This document shows, piece after piece, positions 33,376-40,336 of a DNA stretch of 41,217 nucleotides. The position numbers were made by a program, and so were the translations under genes. The stretch comes from a virus, in the IMG/VR virus record IMGVR_UViG_3300011116_001286, positions 1 through 41,217 of that record; one strand, given 5' to 3'. The notes below the pieces were generated by a model that was given only the letters and a program-made list of their open reading frames with translations, was not told the origin of the DNA and did no database searches. Numbering within the stretch: position 1 is the stretch's first letter; each line of letters begins with the position of its first letter.

Positions 33376-34665
33376 CTACAGGATTCTTGACGCCACTGTT
33401 GCAAGACTAGATCGCTCTCCCTTGTTTAAAGTCATATGACCTGCTAGGGATTCTGTCTTAAACTTCTCAACGACTATGGTCAGACCATTAGAGAGGCTGT
33501 CGATATAGGGCGTATCTATCTGCTCTATGTCGCCCAGTATCACTATCTTTGATCCTTCACCAACTCGCGTTATGACAGTCTTTAGCTCGTGAATTGTAGT
33601 GTTCTGTGCTTCATCAACGATGATGAATGTGTTTGAGAAAGTTCTTCCTCTTATAAAAGACAGAGGACAGAGCTCAATGACACCCTTGTCCTGCATAACC
33701 TGGAAGTATGCAAGGTCTTTGAATGCGTACCTGAAGTTGTCAGCGATGGGACCTATCCATGGCTCCATCTTCTCCTTCACAGTGCCCGGAAGATAACCAA
33801 TCTCTTTTCCGACTGGCTGGATCGAACGAGTGATTATGATTCTCTCGTACTTCTTCGAGCTTATTCCAGATAGACCCGCCATAAGCGTCAGGAATGTCTT
33901 TCCTGATCCAGCAAGTCCTGTCAGAGTGACTAGAGGAATATCATCTCGGGTAAGGAGGTCAAGTGCGAACTTTTGCTCCTTGTTCTTGGGGCTAACTGCT
34001 ATTGTAGCATTCAAAAAGTTGGACAGAGGAACGATGTCGTCTCCCTTGACTACACCTAGAAACGACTGAGAATCGCACTTCACACAGACGTACTGGTTAG
34101 GAAGAAGATCTTCAGATACGTGATTTTTGCTAACTTTCCCAAGTCCGTAGAATTCTGATATTATCGAAGGTTCATCGACGTGGATCTCCTCGTAACCCGA
34201 GTAGATACTGCTCTCTGACGCAACGACCCTGTCCTTGTAGTAATCTTGAGAGTAAATCTTCAGAGCATCACACTTGACCCTGAAGTTGATGTCCTTGGTC
34301 ACAAGTATGACAGGATTTGTCGATCTCTTAGCGATCTCCTGTGTGAGGCCTATTATGAGGTTGTCTGTGACTGAAGGATCAAGTCCTTGTGGGCAGACGT
34401 TTCCAAACTCAATCTCAACCCTAACCGTCTGATCATTCTCGAGACAGATTCCCTCGTGAAGATTTCCCTTCTCACGAAGTTTGTCAAGGAATCTATTGAC
34501 GTATCTTGCTGACTCGCCGAGGAGACCGGGCTTTCCCTTAAATCTGTCGAGCTCATCAAGCACAGAGAGCGGAATGACTAGATCGTTTCCCGGAAATGAA
34601 TGTATCGAGCATCTGTCGTAGAGTAGCACTGATGTGTCTACTATGAATGTCTTTCTTTGTCCCAC
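33376..34665 (-). CDS. PhoH-family ATPase with N-terminal PIN domain (PhoH2)
   Basis: 429 residues from GTG 34665, which has AGGAG five bases before it; the frame opens further up, at a TTG that runs into the divergent gene. The N-terminal PIN domain shows KTFIVDTSVLLYD, PLSVLDELDRFKG, SVTDNLIIGL and LVTKDINFRV (the acidic nuclease residues). The C-terminal PhoH ATPase has TLTGLAGSGKTFLTLMAGL (Walker A, 250-257) and FIIVDEAQN (Walker B, 348-354) with VILGDIEQID. PIN-PhoH proteins act as RNA helicase/ribonuclease partners in bacteria. Phage copies are common in marine myoviruses, and their role in infection is unsettled. It diverges from the small regulator gene at 34731. Confidence 0.92.
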   Translation of the reverse strand: MGQRKTFIVDTSVLLYDRCSIHSFPGNDLVIPLSVLDELDRFKGKPGLLGESARYVNRFLDKLREKGNLHEGICLENDQTVRVEIEFGNVCPQGLDPSVTDNLIIGLTQEIAKRSTNPVILVTKDINFRVKCDALKIYSQDYYKDRVVASESSIYSGYEEIHVDEPSIISEFYGLGKVSKNHVSEDLLPNQYVCVKCDSQSFLGVVKGDDIVPLSNFLNATIAVSPKNKEQKFALDLLTRDDIPLVTLTGLAGSGKTFLTLMAGLSGISSKKYERIIITRSIQPVGKEIGYLPGTVKEKMEPWIGPIADNFRYAFKDLAYFQVMQDKGVIELCPLSFIRGRTFSNTFIIVDEAQNTTIHELKTVITRVGEGSKIVILGDIEQIDTPYIDSLSNGLTIVVEKFKTESLAGHMTLNKGERSSLATVASRIL

Positions 34666-34730
34666 GAAATCTCCTATCCAATAATATAAGTGACTCACAC
34701 CAGTTAAATTATCATTGAGGAGAACTATCA
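34666..34730. promoter_or_regulatory. Divergent intergenic region between PhoH and sigma-like gene
   Basis: 65 bases that must hold the promoter of the plus-strand gene and may hold one for phoH. It contains TATAAG around 34685-34690 and a GAGGAG ribosome site eight bases before ATG 34731. No clear -35 element is visible. Confidence 0.4.
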
Positions 34731-34967
34731 ATGAAATGTTTTGAGAAACAGGAGGCGGAAGGAATATCTTGTGAAGACAAGGGGTGCAGATACTGGATCA
34801 ATCACGAAGGATCTAGGTGTTGTACCATCCTTGCAGCAAAGAGCGGACCAATGACCCTTCAGGAGATAGGCGACATATTCGGAGTAACCCGGATGAGAGT
34901 CTGCCAGATAGAGAAGAAGATCATGAAGAAGATGGTTGATAGCGTCGGTAAAGACATCTCTCCCTAG
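34731..34967 (+). CDS. Small Cys-rich DNA-binding protein with sigma-region-4-like HTH
   Basis: 78 residues. The C-terminal half reads MTLQEIGDIFGVTRMRVCQI followed by EKKIMKKM, the helix-turn-helix of sigma-70 region 4.2 (which binds -35 elements). The N-terminal half holds C3, C14, C19, C30 and C31 with a conserved H25, spaced as in a zinc-binding knot. No region 2 is present, so it is not a whole sigma factor. It may act as an adaptor or repressor that borrows the -35-binding module, or combine with the gp55-like protein (inference). It is transcribed alone, away from PhoH, with a strong ribosome site and its own terminator. Confidence 0.78.
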   Translation: MKCFEKQEAEGISCEDKGCRYWINHEGSRCCTILAAKSGPMTLQEIGDIFGVTRMRVCQIEKKIMKKMVDSVGKDISP

Positions 34968-34985
34968 GTTCTCCCAGAGATAGTC

Positions 34986-35020
34986 GAACCGGAGGCTTTT
35001 GGCCTCCGGTTCTTGTTTTC
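34986..35020 (+). terminator. Intrinsic terminator after the sigma-like gene
   Basis: Perfect 11-bp stem, GAACCGGAGGC and GCCTCCGGTTC (34986-34996 and 35002-35012), with a 5-base loop, followed by TTGTTTT. No T-run lies on the other strand, so it works for the plus strand only. Confidence 0.88.
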
Positions 35021-35039
35021 CCTTCAGCGGGAGAGGATT

Positions 35040-35249
35040 TTACTCCTCGGCAGTCTGCTCGTCGCCAGTCTCAAGAGAGGACTTGACAAGGTCGGAAGCA
35101 TTCTTCTTCAGAAGCCTAAGTCCCTTTCTGGTGCGAATTCCAGCAGACTTGTTGCCACGTGCACCCTTGTGCACATCGATCTCGAGGCTCTCAACTAGAA
35201 CCTTGAGTGCAGTCCACTTCTCAATCAGATCGCTATTCACGTTTGACAT
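35040..35249 (-). CDS. Histone H1/Hc1-like DNA-binding protein
   Basis: 69 residues with EKWTALKVLVESLEIDVHKG, then the basic GNKSAGIRTRKGLRLLKKNA segment, the conserved GNK(A)AxxRxRK block of Chlamydia Hc1 and of Bacteroidetes histone-H1-like proteins, and a short acidic end. These proteins compact DNA by binding its backbone. In a phage this could condense the phage or host genome or affect transcription during infection (inference). A perfect AAAGGAG site lies six bases before ATG 35249. It has 69 residues, as in the short bacterial forms, and lacks the long Ala/Lys-rich tail of Hc1. Confidence 0.72.
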   Translation of the reverse strand: MSNVNSDLIEKWTALKVLVESLEIDVHKGARGNKSAGIRTRKGLRLLKKNASDLVKSSLETGDEQTAEE

Positions 35250-35260
35250 ATTGTACTCCT

Positions 35261-35482
35261 TTAAGTAAGTAGCCCAGCAGCCTTGCTCTCTTCAAGGAGT
35301 CCATCAATTGTCTCCTTTATGATGACAAGCTTCTCTCTATCTTCAAGTTCGAGGGCCATGAGCTGTATTATTTGAAGCTTTTGACGCTCGTTTACGCCAA
35401 AATCAATGATAGTTCTTACTATCTGACGACAGCGAAGACTACCCTCTGCATCTCTCTCAGCTTGAGTTTTTCCAACGTTCAT
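35261..35482 (-). CDS. Small conserved phage protein, unknown function
   Basis: 73 residues, helical: EGSLRCRQIVRTIIDFGVNE then LQIIQLMALELEDREKLV. The layout recalls small helical proteins seen in T4-like marine phages, but no function is known to me. It is followed within 11 bases by the histone-like gene and shares its transcript, so early or accessory expression with it is likely. Confidence 0.55.
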   Translation of the reverse strand: MNVGKTQAERDAEGSLRCRQIVRTIIDFGVNERQKLQIIQLMALELEDREKLVIIKETIDGLLEESKAAGLLT

Positions 35483-35490
35483 CTATTCAC

Positions 35491-35961
35491 CTATTTTTTG
35501 ACTATCTCATCGTTCCTCGTCTCGACTCGAAGCCTGACCCTGTCTTCGGCGAGAATCTCGAGAACTTTGACCTGCACGAAACCCCCAACTTCCTCTTGCG
35601 AGATATTGAGGATTGACCCCCAGAGATTGTTCTCGACGATAAAAAGAACGTGTTCCCACACGGGAAGATCACACTCGTGTGCATCGAGAAGTCCTGAGAT
35701 GTTCTTGTGAAGATTCTCTGATATCTGCTCTTTTGTCATGAGAGACTTTAGGCCCTCATTACCAACAGCTATCTCAGATCTGCATATGTCGATGACCTTG
35801 TGAGTCACTCCGCAGTTGTTGCACGAGACAAGCTTTGGAATGACTTGATCTGATTCATCTATCACAGAGAAGACTACAAACTTATGAAATATGGGTTCCT
35901 GCATCTTCCTGAATTGAGGAAGTATGCAGTGGCACTGAACTAGATGTCTAAACCCTGTCAT
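35491..35961 (-). CDS. Conserved phage protein with CxxC motif
   Basis: 156 residues. The N-terminus, MTGFRHLVQCHCILPQFRKM, is followed by FHKFVVFSVIDESDQVIPK and SCNNCGVTHKVIDICRSEI, a likely zinc-binding cysteine set (C-x2-C, then a later Cys). The middle is acidic and the C-terminus is a beta domain (GGFVQVKVLEILAEDRVRLR). I recognise the layout from T4-like marine phages, where it has no assigned function. It is co-directional with the small genes on either side. Confidence 0.6.
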   Translation of the reverse strand: MTGFRHLVQCHCILPQFRKMQEPIFHKFVVFSVIDESDQVIPKLVSCNNCGVTHKVIDICRSEIAVGNEGLKSLMTKEQISENLHKNISGLLDAHECDLPVWEHVLFIVENNLWGSILNISQEEVGGFVQVKVLEILAEDRVRLRVETRNDEIVKK

Positions 35962-35967
35962 GCTAAA

Positions 35968-36210
35968 TCACGGCCTGAGTGCGCTGTCAATCTCTCCAGA
36001 GCTCCTGGTGAATCCCTCTTCGATTGAACCGTTTACCAGCGCAACTATCTGGCGGAGCTGATCTGCATTCACATCTATTCTCTTGGTTCGTGCTGCCTCA
36101 ACGAGGTTGTTGGCAGTGCTCTCCTTGATGTATGAGACGATGTTAGAGACAGCGTTTCTCACGTCCCTGTCTCTTCTGTTGTTGACCTGTGCAACTGGTG
36201 CAGATTTCAT
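35968..36210 (-). CDS. Small phage protein downstream of the chaperonin-like gene
   Basis: 80 residues from ATG 36210 (MKSAPVAQVNNRRDRDVRNA), which overlaps the upstream stop as ATGA; the frame extends 35 codons upstream but this would run over the chaperonin-like gene by more than 100 bases. It is largely helical with a basic N-terminus and no cysteines. Because it is translationally coupled to the chaperonin-like gene it may act with it (a co-chaperonin has not been excluded, but no GroES signature is visible). Confidence 0.5.
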   Translation of the reverse strand: MKSAPVAQVNNRRDRDVRNAVSNIVSYIKESTANNLVEAARTKRIDVNADQLRQIVALVNGSIEEGFTRSSGEIDSALRP

Positions 36211-37526
36211 GTTTTTACTATTGCTCCTGTCGCGATTAAATCGACCAACAGTTGCTGCGTAAAACGCACTAGACATAGAAACGAAGAAGCCGGTAATATC
36301 TCTGGCAAGCTGCATGATTCGATTCCCTTGAAGATGTTGATGCTCTGCATATCATCAATCATGTCTTCTCGTGTGAAGTATCCTGAAGAGATGTAAGCGC
36401 TAAGTTTCCTGAAGAAGGCGTCTATCTCTTCCATTGCACCAGTATTCGTTCGCAAAGCATCTGAGCCCACATCTATCTGCACAACATCAGACATCAGTGA
36501 CGACAACCTCTTCTCGAGATACTGGGCGACTAGAGGGTCTGACTCGTTCATCTTCCCTTCTATCCTTAGCCTATGATCTAAGACTGATTTCATAGATCTA
36601 GAATTGAATATTGTCGTACAAGAATCTGAAGCTGAGACCCTATCAACTGTCGCAACCTTTGACAGAGCGCTGCTTATTAGGTCTCCCTGAAGTGAAGATA
36701 CTACATCGCACCCAGCGCACACAGCTGCATCAACCAGGAGATTCGCACGAACCTCATCGTAACCGAAGGTGACAAGAGAGACATCTATCGTTCCCCTGAG
36801 GTTGTTGTGTCGAATTGTTGTCCTTACATCTCCAATTGCGTCGCGACAGATTATGCACAGAGGGCGCTTAGATGCGCTGTACGTCTCAAGCAGGTGGTGT
36901 AGTTCTGACACTTTCTCTATGATACCGTCTATGACTACGACGTCGCAGTCTCTTCTACTCCATGCACCAGATTTACCAGTCATTGCCGTTACGGGTGAAT
37001 CTACGTAGAAGTTGTATCCATCTCGCTTAGAGACAGATGAAACCTCTAAATTAGAGCGCTGCGTCTTAAACGTGCTGAATGGGTTCCCTACGTCTAAGGC
37101 TCTCTCGACAAGCGGCTTAACCTCAGGGCACAGCTTCTCAACTTCTAGTTGGATAATTTCCCTGCAAGTTTTCCTAGCAAAAAGAATCCTTTTCTCGTCA
37201 AGATTTCTCCTCAAATCTTTGACTTGGTTTACTTTTTGCTTAAAGTTAAAAGCGCTAGAAGCTAAAGAATTTCTCAGGATAATTGGAAAAATTTCCAGCA
37301 GGATATCTGCACTGCCCGGACCAAGCTTCTCACTTCTGAAGCACGCACCCAGTATCATGCTCTTTATGACGCTGCTATCTCCTGACAGGACATATCTCTG
37401 GACGAGTGAGCGTGATGTAGCTCTTCCTCCCAGAAGTACGTCTCCGCTCCTAGAAATGCTGTCTATCCGTGCAGCTTCAGCACGGAGCATAGACGTGACG
37501 CCCGACTCTGTGATCAGCTCTGCCAT
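36207..37526 (-). CDS. Diverged GroEL-like chaperonin protein, ATP motif eroded
   Basis: 439 residues. The middle matches the apical domain of GroEL closely in order: RDGYNFYVDSP (GroEL GMQFDRGYLSP), CDVVVIDGIIEKVSELHHLLE, KRPLCIICRDAIGDV (GroEL KPLLIIAEDVEGEA), NLRGTIDVSLVTFGYDEVRA (NLRGxxKVAAVKAPGFGDRR), and LVDAAVCAGCDVVSS. Then EKRLSSLMSDVVQIDVGSDA (ERxAKLxGGVAVIKVGxxT) follows near residues 338-357. The N-terminal GPGSADILLEIFP sits where GroEL has DGTTTATVLAQAI, so the nucleotide-binding residues are replaced. The usual 550-residue length is cut to 439, and most of the C-terminal equatorial domain is missing. A role in folding a phage protein, without classical ATP cycling or with help from host GroEL, is an inference. 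Confidence 0.65.
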   Translation of the reverse strand: MAELITESGVTSMLRAEAARIDSISRSGDVLLGGRATSRSLVQRYVLSGDSSVIKSMILGACFRSEKLGPGSADILLEIFPIILRNSLASSAFNFKQKVNQVKDLRRNLDEKRILFARKTCREIIQLEVEKLCPEVKPLVERALDVGNPFSTFKTQRSNLEVSSVSKRDGYNFYVDSPVTAMTGKSGAWSRRDCDVVVIDGIIEKVSELHHLLETYSASKRPLCIICRDAIGDVRTTIRHNNLRGTIDVSLVTFGYDEVRANLLVDAAVCAGCDVVSSLQGDLISSALSKVATVDRVSASDSCTTIFNSRSMKSVLDHRLRIEGKMNESDPLVAQYLEKRLSSLMSDVVQIDVGSDALRTNTGAMEEIDAFFRKLSAYISSGYFTREDMIDDMQSINIFKGIESCSLPEILPASSFLCLVRFTQQLLVDLIATGAIVKT

Positions 37527-37609
37527 CTTAACTCACACCTTCAGCACTATTAATCAGGAACTGCATCACGTATATCGCAGCCTTTGCATGTGAGGTAATA
37601 GTTATCAAA
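37527..37609. promoter_or_regulatory. Divergent intergenic region
   Basis: 83 bases between the chaperonin-like gene (minus) and the basic phage protein (plus), so it must carry a plus-strand promoter and probably one for the minus strand. A GAGGTAA ribosome site precedes ATG 37610. No clear -10/-35 pair is seen. Confidence 0.35.
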
Positions 37610-38230
37610 ATGGAAGAGAAGAAAAAATACAAGGGTAGCCCTAGCTACTACAAGGGCCTAGACAAAGATACGAAGGCTGCAAGGTCTCGCGACATCGAGC
37701 GAAAGAGCAAGATGAGCACCAAAGACCCGAAGGCTTACGAGCCTATGCCCGGAGACGAAAAGGAGCCAAAGAAGCAGTCTGTCTATAACGACAAATTCAG
37801 AAAGATGTTTGGCTCATTGGACGAAGAGGAAGACGACATATCATACGAAGAATACATTGACAGGATGGATTCTCTTCTAGAGTCTAGCCCGGGCAGGAGA
37901 AACATAGGACTGTACAGCCTCCTAGAGGAATCCAAAGATGTCGACTGGGACAGGCACAGGATCATAAGGGAAGGTGATGATTCTGAAAAAGCTCTGCGAA
38001 ACAAAGCAAAGCTAGCAAATGCTCCTCTGGGCGCACTCAGGGCAATATACGACAAAGGCCTGGCTGCATACAGGACAGGTCATAGGCCAGGTGCTAGCCA
38101 GCACGCATGGGCGATGGCCAGGGTCAACTCAGTACTTACAGGTGGTCCTGCAAGGAGAGTTGACGCTGCACAGTGGAAGCAGATACAGGACTATCGTAAG
38201 AAGCACAAGAAGAGAAAGAAGAAGAAGTGA
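37610..38230 (+). CDS. Phage protein, DUF5824/DUF5872-like
   Basis: 206 residues. The N-terminus (SPSYYKGLDKDTKAARSRDI, then DPKAYEPMPGD) is followed by a Lys/Tyr-rich linker and KFRKMFGSLDEEE. The C-terminus, GLAAYRTGHRPGASQHAWAM then ARVNSVLTGG, is the conserved block of proteins seen near phage structural genes and often annotated as DUF5824 and DUF5872. The extreme C-terminus is a run of Lys/Arg. Function is unknown; nucleic-acid binding is possible from the charge. It is convergent with the next gene, with no gap between the two stop codons. Confidence 0.65.
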   Translation: MEEKKKYKGSPSYYKGLDKDTKAARSRDIERKSKMSTKDPKAYEPMPGDEKEPKKQSVYNDKFRKMFGSLDEEEDDISYEEYIDRMDSLLESSPGRRNIGLYSLLEESKDVDWDRHRIIREGDDSEKALRNKAKLANAPLGALRAIYDKGLAAYRTGHRPGASQHAWAMARVNSVLTGGPARRVDAAQWKQIQDYRKKHKKRKKKK

Positions 38231-38788
38231 TCACCACCAGCTAGGCGCTCTTCCCTCTGGCCACTTCGCAAACCTGATCTTGTCTCCCTTATAGTAGTTC
38301 CTGTAACTTTGAACGGCATCACCTAGAACTTTGTATTGATCTGGCATGCAGACAGCGAAGGGAGTTGTACCGACAGGATTTTCGACTGTTGATTCGAATG
38401 TGGGCGGTATGTGACGGTTAAGCCATCTGTGATAGTCGTGAGACTTGTGCTCTCTCCCGTACCTTACCTTGTACTCCTCGCACAGCGCAAGACCGAGACG
38501 ACTGTGCCACATGTAGTTTCCCCAGACTCGCTGAGTCCATTGAGTGCAAGGGTGTCCGACGTGAGTCATTTTCCACAGCGGCTGGAGATCTGCGGGCACC
38601 TCTTTTTGCAACCACGCCTGAAGATCTCTCTTCTTCAGATCAGAAGGTGGCTTCAGCATCCTCTGCCACCCGATCCAGTGGGCTGCTGAGAGCATCTGTC
38701 CGCTCTCAAGTATCATCTTGCAGATGTGCTTGTTGCAGTGTTGCTGCGCTGCCTTGACAGGATCTTGATCGAGAACGAAGATGTTCAC
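38231..38788 (-). CDS. Conserved phage protein (HCNKH family), unknown function
   Basis: 185 residues from GTG 38788, which overlaps the upstream small gene as GTGA; the frame extends 18 codons earlier. The sequence NIFVLDQDPVKAAQQHCNKH then ILESGQMLSAAHWIGWQ carries conserved Asp, His and Cys residues, and MTHVGHPCTQWTQRVW, ALCEEYKVRYG and TPFAVCMPDQYK follow. This is a family common in T4-like phages without an established function; a repair or nucleotide role is only suggested by its position downstream of the UV endonuclease. The AGGTG before the GTG is a possible ribosome site. Confidence 0.65.
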   Translation of the reverse strand: MNIFVLDQDPVKAAQQHCNKHICKMILESGQMLSAAHWIGWQRMLKPPSDLKKRDLQAWLQKEVPADLQPLWKMTHVGHPCTQWTQRVWGNYMWHSRLGLALCEEYKVRYGREHKSHDYHRWLNRHIPPTFESTVENPVGTTPFAVCMPDQYKVLGDAVQSYRNYYKGDKIRFAKWPEGRAPSWW

Positions 38789-38964
38789 TGTGCACCTATT
38801 GTGTCTAGGATTGATGAAAGTAGAAGCATGAGTGACATGCAAACCATGCAGAGAGACATGCTAGTCAGCATATTCGCATCGATCTTTCCCTTCTTGTCCA
38901 TCGATGAGAAAATGAAGGAAGCCAACGTGAAGAGGAAGAGAAGAACTGAAGTGCGGTCAGACAC
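38785..38964 (-). CDS. Small two-pass membrane protein
   Basis: 59 residues from GTG 38964 (SDRTSVLLFLFTLASFIFSS, then DKKGKIDANML and SMSLCMVCMSLMLLLSSI). Two hydrophobic segments of 17-18 residues are separated by a short basic loop. Its GTG overlaps the end of the UV endonuclease gene (GTG five bases before that stop), and its own stop overlaps the next start as GTGA. An AGGG lies nine bases before the GTG. Coupling on both sides supports a real gene. The function is unknown; small phage membrane proteins of this size include holin-like and lysis-inhibition factors (inference). Confidence 0.6.
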   Translation of the reverse strand: MSDRTSVLLFLFTLASFIFSSMDKKGKIDANMLTSMSLCMVCMSLMLLLSSILDTIGAQ

Positions 38965-39859
38965 TGTGGTAATCCCTGAGCTGCTTGACGACTGCAATCT
39001 CTTTCATCTTCGCTTCGATGACACAATCAAATTCTAGCCCGTAATCTTGAATTTTATCGTAGACAAGATCGCTGTGAGCTGTCGGATTTACCTTCTTTCC
39101 TTCACGCGTCGCAGACTCTGAGTAGTGTGTGCAGGGTCTTACACCGTCTGGCCACGTAGAGAAAGCGAGATTAAGAGCTTCTTCCTCTGTCAGCCCTCCG
39201 TCGCAGAACTTGTGATGGTGATAGTCGAAGACGACTGGGCAACCCGTCCTATCGCTCACACGCTTCAGATCTACAACGCTGAAGCATGATGCCTTGTCAT
39301 CATTCTCAAGAGTTAGACGTGATCGAACAGATTCGTCGATTCTCTCGAAATTCTTGCACCACTGATCGATGGCAGCGTCCTTGTTGCCAAAAGATCCACC
39401 GAGGTGGATGTTGATCTTAGAAGATGGGCTTCTAGGCAGATTCATAACATCCATCAGCTGACCGTGCAATTCAAGGTCTCTCAGACAGTTTGCTACAACT
39501 TTCTCGTTAGAGGAAGTGAGGCAGTTGAATTGACCGGGATGGAAGGATAACCGCTGGTTGCCCTTATCTGCTATCTTCGCTGCAGTCTCAAGGTTAGCCC
39601 TGATCTCTTGCCAGTCAGGAAGATCCTCGTATGAGTACTCAGAAGCCCACGGGAACATCGTAGAAGACATCCTGTAGACCTTGATACCGTACCTGTTGTT
39701 CCAGGAGATGATGCCGCAGAGCCTGCGGGAGTTCTCTAGTCCTATCCTCGACGCGTGGTCGATGCCCTTCTCTAGCCACGTCTTCTTTATCATCGATCGG
39801 AAGCCGCCTTCATCCCCCAGGGTCGTATTAAGGCATGCGTAACCGAAACGGATTGCCAA
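38957..39859 (-). CDS. uvsE: UV damage endonuclease (UvdE/UVDE family)
   Basis: 300 residues, a TIM-barrel UV-damage repair enzyme that nicks 5' of pyrimidine dimers and 6-4 photoproducts. RFGYACLN starts the barrel. The metal ligands are visible in order: LSFHPGQFN, INIHLGGS, LTLENDD, VVFDYHHHKF and the late VIEAKMKE glutamate. The family's conserved layout is complete, so it is likely active. The start is a TTG at 39859 with GAGGTGG four bases before it. It is followed by the overlapping membrane protein gene and the HCNKH protein. It suggests a phage exposed to sunlight, such as in surface water (inference). Confidence 0.92.
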   Translation of the reverse strand: MAIRFGYACLNTTLGDEGGFRSMIKKTWLEKGIDHASRIGLENSRRLCGIISWNNRYGIKVYRMSSTMFPWASEYSYEDLPDWQEIRANLETAAKIADKGNQRLSFHPGQFNCLTSSNEKVVANCLRDLELHGQLMDVMNLPRSPSSKINIHLGGSFGNKDAAIDQWCKNFERIDESVRSRLTLENDDKASCFSVVDLKRVSDRTGCPVVFDYHHHKFCDGGLTEEEALNLAFSTWPDGVRPCTHYSESATREGKKVNPTAHSDLVYDKIQDYGLEFDCVIEAKMKEIAVVKQLRDYHSV

Positions 39860-39943
39860 TTTCCACCTCTTCTAATAGATGGTATTAATGTTGCATATTC
39901 CATTACACGAAGAGGAAAATACCTATTTGTACAAGGTAGAAAG
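39860..39943. promoter_or_regulatory. Divergent intergenic region
   Basis: 84 AT-rich bases between the UV endonuclease (minus) and the metallopeptidase (plus). It should hold a promoter for each; no clear consensus is visible. AATACC occurs on both strands here, but that is too short to name. Confidence 0.35.
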
Positions 39944-40336
39944 ATGAGAAAGCTATTCATTGCAAGCGATCTAGACCTAGACGACGAGAGAGTTCACTAC
40001 CTCGGAGACTTTATAAATTACTGCTGTGAAGCCCTGCCCATAAGATGCGATTTCGAGATACACATCGTATCAAAAAGGGACGAGGGTATGACGACAGGAG
40101 TCTACATGGCGGGTGACAGGTTCATCAAGGTGTACGCAAAGGGAAGAGCGCTCGCTGATGTTATGCGATCTGTCGCTCACGAGATGACTCACATGATGCA
40201 AGACCAGAGCGGACTGATAACGGGCCCAGTGCAGGATGCAGGGGGATTCCACGAAGATCAGGCAAATGCTCGCGCTGGCGAGTACCTGAAGACTTACGCC
40301 CGCGCTAGAGGAGACAAGCGCTTCTACGACCTGTAG
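39944..40336 (+). CDS. Small zinc metallopeptidase (HEMTH)
   Basis: 130 residues. SVAHEMTHMMQDQSG is an HExxH zinc motif, and HEDQANARAGEYL downstream supplies a likely third ligand Glu, as in gluzincin and SprT/ImmA-like proteins. The N-terminus is short (RKLFIASDLDLDDERVHY). It could cleave a host or phage protein during infection, or act in virion maturation. Ribosome site AAGG seven bases before ATG 39944. Its last 13 bases overlap the convergent gene. Confidence 0.65.
   Translation: MRKLFIASDLDLDDERVHYLGDFINYCCEALPIRCDFEIHIVSKRDEGMTTGVYMAGDRFIKVYAKGRALADVMRSVAHEMTHMMQDQSGLITGPVQDAGGFHEDQANARAGEYLKTYARARGDKRFYDL

Noticed and set aside
36769-37593. Plus-strand open frames opposite the chaperonin-like gene
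   Set aside because: They are antisense to a longer conserved gene and have no ribosome sites or recognisable residues.
38231-38788. Pyrimidine-dimer glycosylase (T4 DenV) for the HCNKH protein
   Set aside because: The sequence does not show the DenV layout. The name would rest only on the neighbour's repair role.
38726-39037. 103-residue plus-strand frame
   Set aside because: It is antisense to the UV endonuclease end and the coupled membrane protein; no start signal and no recognisable domain.
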